Positions 57,424 through 64,000 of a DNA stretch of 64,000 nt are shown piece after piece (the stretch's first letter is position 1; every line of letters starts with the position of its first letter). The stretch covers positions 125,082,640-125,146,639 of the forward strand of contig NC_081410.1 of NCBI RefSeq assembly GCF_030272615.1, written 5' to 3'. Source of the DNA: Cryptomeria japonica. Taxonomy: Eukaryota; Streptophyta; Pinopsida; Cupressales; Cupressaceae. Under the pieces are notes generated by a model. The model did not search any database and was not told the origin of the DNA. It saw only the letters and a list, made by a program, of their open reading frames with translations. The translations under genes were made by a program, and so were the position numbers.

Positions 57424-60400
57424 ATGGCTCAAACTCGATCACGGTCAAGGCAACGAGAAATAGAAATTGAGGAAGAAGAAGACGAAAATCTCAATGAATT
57501 TCAAGAAGCACTTGGAGGAAATATAAATGATGAAAACCCAAGTACTCCCACTCCTTCAACAATCGAAAGGGTTCAGCATAACCCTCACTTTAACAGATTG
57601 TTTGATGAAATACTCAGGAGCAATGCGGATGCTCACTTCTTAAAACTCACTCAAGAAGGAGCCAAACTCCCCTCTGACTTTGATCTTGCCCAATTAAGAC
57701 AAGCATCATAAAGACAAAGTCACCATGAGGAGGAAAGAGGTAGAAATCATATCAGATATAACATTCCTCGAGGTAACCCACCACCTCCTCCTCCAAATGA
57801 AATGGAGATGTTGCAGCAACAAGTCGAGAATCTCGCCCAACAACTTCATAGTGGTGTTAAGACCAATCAATTCTCACTTAACGACATCTGTCCCTATCCG
57901 TTTGATAGGAATCTTTATATGCCACCCTTTCCATGCGGGTTCGAAACACCCAAATTTGAAAAATATAGAGGAAAGGGAGATCCCCGTGATCATGTCAGAG
58001 AATTTCATTCCGCTTGTCTTGAAGTGGCATATGAAGACACATACCTAATGCGCCTTTTTCCCCAAAGTTTGGGAGGAACAACCACATCATGGTTTTCCCG
58101 ACTACCAGGTGGCATTAGAACATTTGAGGAACTCATCCAGAAGTTCCTATCTCATTACTCTCATAACATTGAACGCGACATCACCATGGCTGATCTATGC
58201 AACACCAAACAAAAACCAGGTGAATTATTCTCAGTATTCCTACAACGATGGCGCCAAATGTCTAGCAGACGTTCTCTTCAGTTACCTGAACGAGAACTAG
58301 TGGAAATTTTCATTTCCAACTTAAACGAAGAAATGGAATTTCACCTGGATGTCAAAGACACAGACTCCTTTAACGATATGATCACCAAGGGTTTAAAATG
58401 TGAAAGGGCACTCATCAAGAAAGGACTCATCAAAATCTTTAATGAACCAAAAGATGGTCCTCGCCCGCGCTTCAATAGTGATAAACCGAACTTTTGGAAC
58501 AAAAACAAGAATATTGTCAACGATGGAGTTGTGGATGCTCGGACTATTCAAAATGCACAACTTGTGGTTCGATTTGCAGGACAAAATCCTCCACCTCAGA
58601 ATAACACAAATGTTCCTCCTAATCAAGGTCGCATCACATCCCATGATGAACCAAGACCTCATCAGAAAAAACAAAAACGAACATACACTCCCTTAGGGGA
58701 ACCCATTGAAACAGTGTTGCGACAACTCCTTTCTCAGAATTTGGTCACTCTACCTAAACTATCCAACTAGGAGCCTCAGGTCAAACCAACATGGTGGAGA
58801 GATACTGAACACTGTGAGTTCCACCAAGGAAGAGGACACAAGACAAGTAACTGTCATCGATTGAAAGATCTCATTCAGGATCTTATCGATCGAGGAGAAA
58901 TTGAGATTGAAGGACATGACCAAAAAACAACAAATAATGATCATCTGATGTTCAAGAATCCACTTCCATCACAAGATCAAAGGGGTCCTTCCACTTCCCG
59001 GTGAGGCACTGATACCACTGATTATACGCAGGCTGCGTATAACTACACTGTAAATCACCTGTATGATGCCAATGAACAAGTTGCAACTATAACCTTCAAA
59101 AATCCCAACTCCAATTGCAATGTTGTTACGCGTCGCGACAAAGTTACCATAAAGGCAGCTCCACAAGGCACCACCTCCATCCCAAAGCAATACAATCTTG
59201 TGGAACAATTAGACAAAACCCCTATGCTCATATCCATTTTAGAGATATTACGCCTATCGCCATCTCATAAAACAATCTTGGATCAAGCACTCCAAGAGGC
59301 GTCCGTCCCTGCAAACTTGAATACGGACCAATTTCAAGCCATGGTTGGAAGTCTCAAGTCATCACCTTGTCTCACTTTTTCTGAAAGTGACAACTCTTCT
59401 TTCCAACAACCTCATAATGCTTCGCTACACATTGAAGGCTTTATCAACCAACACAGGATCAAGCGAGTCTTGATAGATAATGGAGCAAGCCTAAACATTT
59501 GTACACTACAATTGGTCACAGCATTGGGATATGCAATAGAATCAGTGGATCCTCGCAAGAAGATCACCATCAAGGCCTATGATGATGCAGATCGTTCATC
59601 CAAAGGAGCTATGGTACTACCAATCCAAGTGGGCCCTGTGGTAAAGCACATCATCTGTCAGGTTCTGGACCTTCCTCTGCCATATAATCTATTATTAGGG
59701 AGACCTTGGATACATGCCATGCAAGCTGTTCCATCCACCTACCATCAATGTATCAAGTTCCCACATAATGGTACAGAGATCACAATCCTGGGAGATGCAA
59801 ACCCCTTTTCTTTTTGCCATAATATCAACCATCAACCAGAGATTACTGTTCCTAATAATAGGGAAGCCATTTCCTCCACATCATATGTAAGTCCCGCCTC
59901 TCTTGCCAGTTCGAACACCCCTATACCCAAGCAAGAAAAGCTTAAGATGAAAGTCGTAGAGGAAGGTCCCAGGGAATACAACTTGAGTCAACTCTTTTGT
60001 GTGGGACAGATGCCCACTTCCGCTAGAACATATGGTAAACCACCACAGTTTCTCCAGCAACCACTGATCATGCCAGCATGTGCTTTGACGCCTTTCATCC
60101 TTGGAAAGAGTCAAGAGGAAGAAACACAAGATGAGGACCTAGCGGCATGGATCTATAAAGATCCCATCACCACTGATATACCGCGAGTTACACTTCCTAC
60201 GGATCAGTATGGTAAAGGCCTCCTCATTATGCAAAGAATGGGGTATGATGGTCAGAGTGCTTTAGGATATTGCAAACAAGGACGACATGAACCGCTGCTG
60301 CCAGAATTCAAGCCCAAAGGTAATACAGGCCTAGGCTTTGAGAAAGAAATATTTCCTAAACTTAAATTCAAAGGACAACCCAACAAACCATTATGTCAGC

Positions 60401-63400
60401 CTATGGCAAAGAGGACACCTTTTATTATCAAAGCAGCATCAAGCACTATCCCCACTGCCCCATCAAGGCTCACAACCCCAACGCAACCATCTACAATACC
60501 AAACATCCCACCAATCGAACCAGTAATCCCACCCATAGCAGCCATCACATCAATAACACCAGTAGCAACAGCAACTATATCAGAACCCGTAGCAGCATCT
60601 ATGGCACCAGCCGTTCCAACAGAAGCCACTAAGTCAACACTGTCGATACTTCCAGTCACAAATCCTTTAATCCCCATCAAAATTCCTGCAGCACCGATCA
60701 CTACAAAGGTACATAAACCAATCATACCTGCAGTGTTTAACTCAAAAGATATCCCAATATGGTATAGCAATCGGATGCTGGAAAGTGATTCAGAGACTGA
60801 CTCACATGAGTGCGAATTTGATTCTGTACAGCTTAACACTTCAGATGAGGAAGACACATCACCACCTCCACCATGCAAAGACATCCCTGTTTACGGAGAA
60901 GCACAGATAAAGACCACTTGGGTTCCTGAGCTGGAAACATCTTCCACAGACCCTACGTCTCATCCTACGCCTGATTCTGACAGGGAGAGTACCATCAACA
61001 ACCTTCACCACACTGTCTTAACCCTCACTGATACATCTAACGTACTTAACCTAATCGATGAAGTAATGCCCATTATCCACCCTGAATTCATCGAATGGAC
61101 CCAATCAAATCCCCCATGTCTTGACCTCTTCCAAAACGATGAGGCCATCATTGACTTTTTGGAATTAAGGGATAATCTACCAAGCGGGGATCACAAAGCT
61201 AGATTCGCCATTGAACTTAATAGTGCAGCATACTTCGGGGCAGATGCCAAACCCTTCAGCTACAAAAATATAACAATAAAACATGGATCTTCCAGTGAAA
61301 ACCACACTGTGGCGCTGTTTGATCCGACAAAAGTAAAAAGAAAGAGCGTATCCAATGGTAAAAACCTCTCTGAGGCGCCTGAGGATGAAGGGTTTGGCAT
61401 TCTCCCTGCTAGTACACAACAGGAACGATCAACGATTCTTATCGAGGAAACCAATGAATACAATGTGGGGACTCCTGAAAATCCTCATATTATACATCTG
61501 GCATCTCTTCTCACTCCAGAGGAACAACCTACATTTATAGAGTTCTTCCAGCAGCGTCAGATCAACTTTGCATGGTCATATGCAGACATGCCTGGAGTTG
61601 ATCCTGATTTAGTCATGCATCACCTCGCCGTAGCAGAAGGAGCCAAACCTGTCAAGCAGAAGCTTCGTAAGATGCATCCCCAGATTGCAGTGCTAGTCAA
61701 AATAGAACTCAAGAAACTCCTGGATGTTGGTTTCATTAGACCAATTGATTATGCAGAATGGATCTCCAACATCGTGCCAGTTGGCAAACCAAAAGGGGGC
61801 ATCCGCATTTGTACCAACTTCAGAGATCTAAATAAGGCTTGTCCTAAAGATGATTTCCCCCTACTAAATATCGACATCATAGTGGATTTAACAGCAGGAC
61901 ATGCAATGCTTTCACTCATGGATGGCTTTTCTGGCTACAATCAGATAAAGATCGCACCCGAAGATCAACATAAGACAGCCTTCACATGTCCATGGGGCAC
62001 ATATTGCTGGAATGTAATGCCTTTTGGTCTCAAGAATGTAGGAGCAACCTATCAACGAGCAATGACCACCATCTTCCATGACATGATGCATACTATGATG
62101 GAAGATTATGTTGATGACTTACTTGCAAAATCACTCACCAGAGACAGGCATCTCCACATCTTAGATAAAATCTTTGGTAGACTGGAACAATACCATGTTC
62201 GACTCAACCCAAAGAAATGTGTCTTTGGAGTGACCTCCGGGAAGCTTCTAGGATACATTGTATCAAGCAAAGGTATTGAGGTCGACCCAGCAAAGGTAAA
62301 AGCAATCATGGACATGCCACCTCCAAAGAATATCAGTCAGCTAAGGACATTACAAGGGCGGCTTCAATCCATCTGAAGATTCATTGCACAATTGGCTGAT
62401 AAGTGTCACCCCTTCACACACCTGCTACACAAGAACATCCGCTTTCAGTGGGATGCCAAATGCCAGCAAGCATTTCAGGCGCTTAAAGACTATCTCATGA
62501 ATCCACCATTGTTGATGCCACCAAATCCAAGTAGACCATTATTGCTCTATATCTCAGCAACAAGTACAGCATTGGGTGTACTACTGGCACAACATAATGC
62601 AGAAGGAAAAGAGTGTGCTATTTACTACATCTCTCGCACACTGGTGGGCTATGAACTCAATTACACACCTATTGAGCGAGCTTGCCTAGCAGTAATCTTG
62701 GCAGCCACTAAACTGAGGCACTATCTGTTAACACACAAGGTGCAACTCATTGCAAAGATTGATCCACTCAAGTATTTACTTAGCAAAGCAGCATTGACAG
62801 GTCGCTTAGGCAAATGGGTGATGATTCTAAGTGAATTTGATATTGAGTATGTGGACCATAAAGCTATCAAAGGTCAGGTTATTGCAGATCAGTTGGCCGA
62901 TGCACCTCTCATAGGTGATCATCCTCTCATTTCCAATTTTCCAGATGAAGAGATATTCATGATTACAGAAGCACAGTCATGGAAATTATACTTTGATGGT
63001 TCATACACTAGGCACGGCTCAGGGGCAGGCATTCTGTTTATCACACCTCAAGGTGATAGCATCCTAAAGTCTTACAGGCTCACATTTCCATGCACAAACA
63101 ACATAGTAGAGTATGAGGCCTTGATCATAGGACTCAAGCTAGCCATACAATAGAAATTACAAGAACTGCAAGTATATGGCGACTCGCAACTGGTCATTCG
63201 ACAAGCAATAGATGAGTATCAGACCAAAGATGATAAACTCATGCCATATAAGCAAATGGTGGACAATCTAAAGACATCATTTACTACTATCACCTTTGAG
63301 CAGATACCAAGAGATCAGAATTGAGCTGCTGATGCTATGGCTACCATCGCATCTCTACTAGATCTTCCACAGAATTCAACACGCTACGAGTTCTTGGTAG

Positions 63401-64000
63401 AACAGCTTTGGATCCCCGCTTATGATATCCCCGAATCTGAAATGATATGTCACCTTGTTGGTTCCGAATCCCCATGGTACGGTGAGTTCTACACCTATCT
63501 CCGTGATCACACCCTTCCTCCCGACCAATCAAATAACCAACGTAAAACATTCACTCGCCAAACTGCTCGATATACCATTATTGCCGAAACCCTATACCGA
63601 CGCGGTCTTGATGGTACTCTCCTTCAATGTCTGGAACAAGATGAGATAACAAAGGCTTTGGAAGAGGTACATGAAGGAATTTGCGGGACTCACTCAAGTG
63701 GTCCATCACTAGCCAAGAAGATCATGCGAGCTGGATATTATTGGCCATCTATGGAAAAGGATTCCTACTACTTTGTCAGAAAATGCAAGAAATGTCAAGT
63801 TCATGGCGACCTGATACATGCACCAGCCCAGGAACTGCAACCAATCACGACACCATGGCCTTTCTGTCAATGGGGCCTTGACCTTATGGGTAAGATTCAT
63901 CCATCTTCATCCAATGGCCATAAATTCATTATTACCGCCACCGAATATTTCACAAAGTGGATCGAAGTTGTTCCACTTACCCAAGTCACCGGCAAGCAGA
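57424..64000 (+). pseudogene. gag-pol: Third-element gag-pol (Tat-type), broken and truncated at the window end
   Basis: The frame starts at ATG 57424 (MAQTRSRSRQREIE) and is still in integrase at 64000. Order: gag core (about 57950-58270), CHHC knuckle starting at 58813, protease (LIDNGAS, about 59470), G-patch (about 60210-60350), RT with YVDD at 62107-62118, RNase H, archaeal-type RNase H (YFDGS, YGDSQL), and integrase finger. In-frame stops lie at 57709, 58768, 59002, 62374, 63151 and 63322. No frameshift was found, and a single frame links gag to integrase. The longest open stretch is 59200-62376 (over 1000 codons), so this is the least damaged copy. Two stops found in both other copies (G-patch and RNase H linker) are absent here. 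Confidence 0.93.

Larger units (their letters stand above)
52396..64000 (+). mobile_element. Third Tat-type Ty3/gypsy LTR retrotransposon, truncated by the window end
   Basis: A 1413-bp 5' LTR, tRNA-Trp primer site, long leader with an ORF, and gag-pol up to integrase are visible. Its LTR starts TGTAGTCACACAAATCTGTC like the outer element's and is closer to it than to the inner one. The 3' half is off-window. Confidence 0.92.

Overview
The window is plant nuclear DNA, most likely from a gymnosperm (conifer). It is AT-rich and full of transposable elements. It has one spliced TIR-NBS-LRR (TNL) gene whose TIR contains the HRGPDVK motif that I associate with conifer TNLs (inference). Three large Ty3/gypsy elements have the domain order gag - CHHC zinc knuckle - DNG protease - G-patch - RT - RNase H - archaeal-type RNase H - integrase, which is the Tat-type (OTA branch) order.

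Layout. Positions 1-16369 are host-like. They hold degraded LTR-like sequence, microsatellites, a complete-looking five-exon TNL gene on the minus strand (8390..4940, 960 codons), a 1.4 kb long-inverted-repeat element, small fold-back repeats, a segment that recurs near 51-52 kb, and a PPR pseudogene. Positions 16375-49924 are one minus-strand retrotransposon (the outer element) with 1447-bp LTRs and a GCGTG/GAGTG target duplication. Its right-hand LTR is split by a plus-strand element (inner, 33849-48608) with a perfect ATATC target duplication. Positions 49930-52395 are host sequence including the second copy of the duplicated segment. From 52396 to the window end is a third, plus-strand element, cut off inside integrase.

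How the parts work together. All three elements carry a primer binding site matching 20-26 nt of the 3' end of plant tRNA-Trp. All three have a single-frame gag-pol disabled by nonsense mutations, mostly C-to-T at CGA, CAG and CAA codons. They are non-autonomous now. The outer element also carries an antisense gene near its 3' LTR. It encodes a plant mobile domain (PMD) protein and has its own TATA box, a short first exon and a 673-bp intron. The coding frame stays open except for three TAG codons. The inner element has lost this exon, and also a leader ORF shared by the outer and third elements.

Most unusual signal. The outer and inner elements both carry an array of small imperfect palindromes (about 15-21 bp). 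The stems differ from module to module, and a semi-conserved linker of about 14 nt separates them (18721-18937 and 46061-46474). The LTR U3 regions are also strings of palindromes. A second signal is clustering of the self-complementary hexamer AGCGCT. It occurs near the 5' end of both outer-element transcripts: eight exact copies in the gag-pol leader and nine in the antisense-gene intron. I found no tRNA, rRNA, CRISPR or bacterial features.
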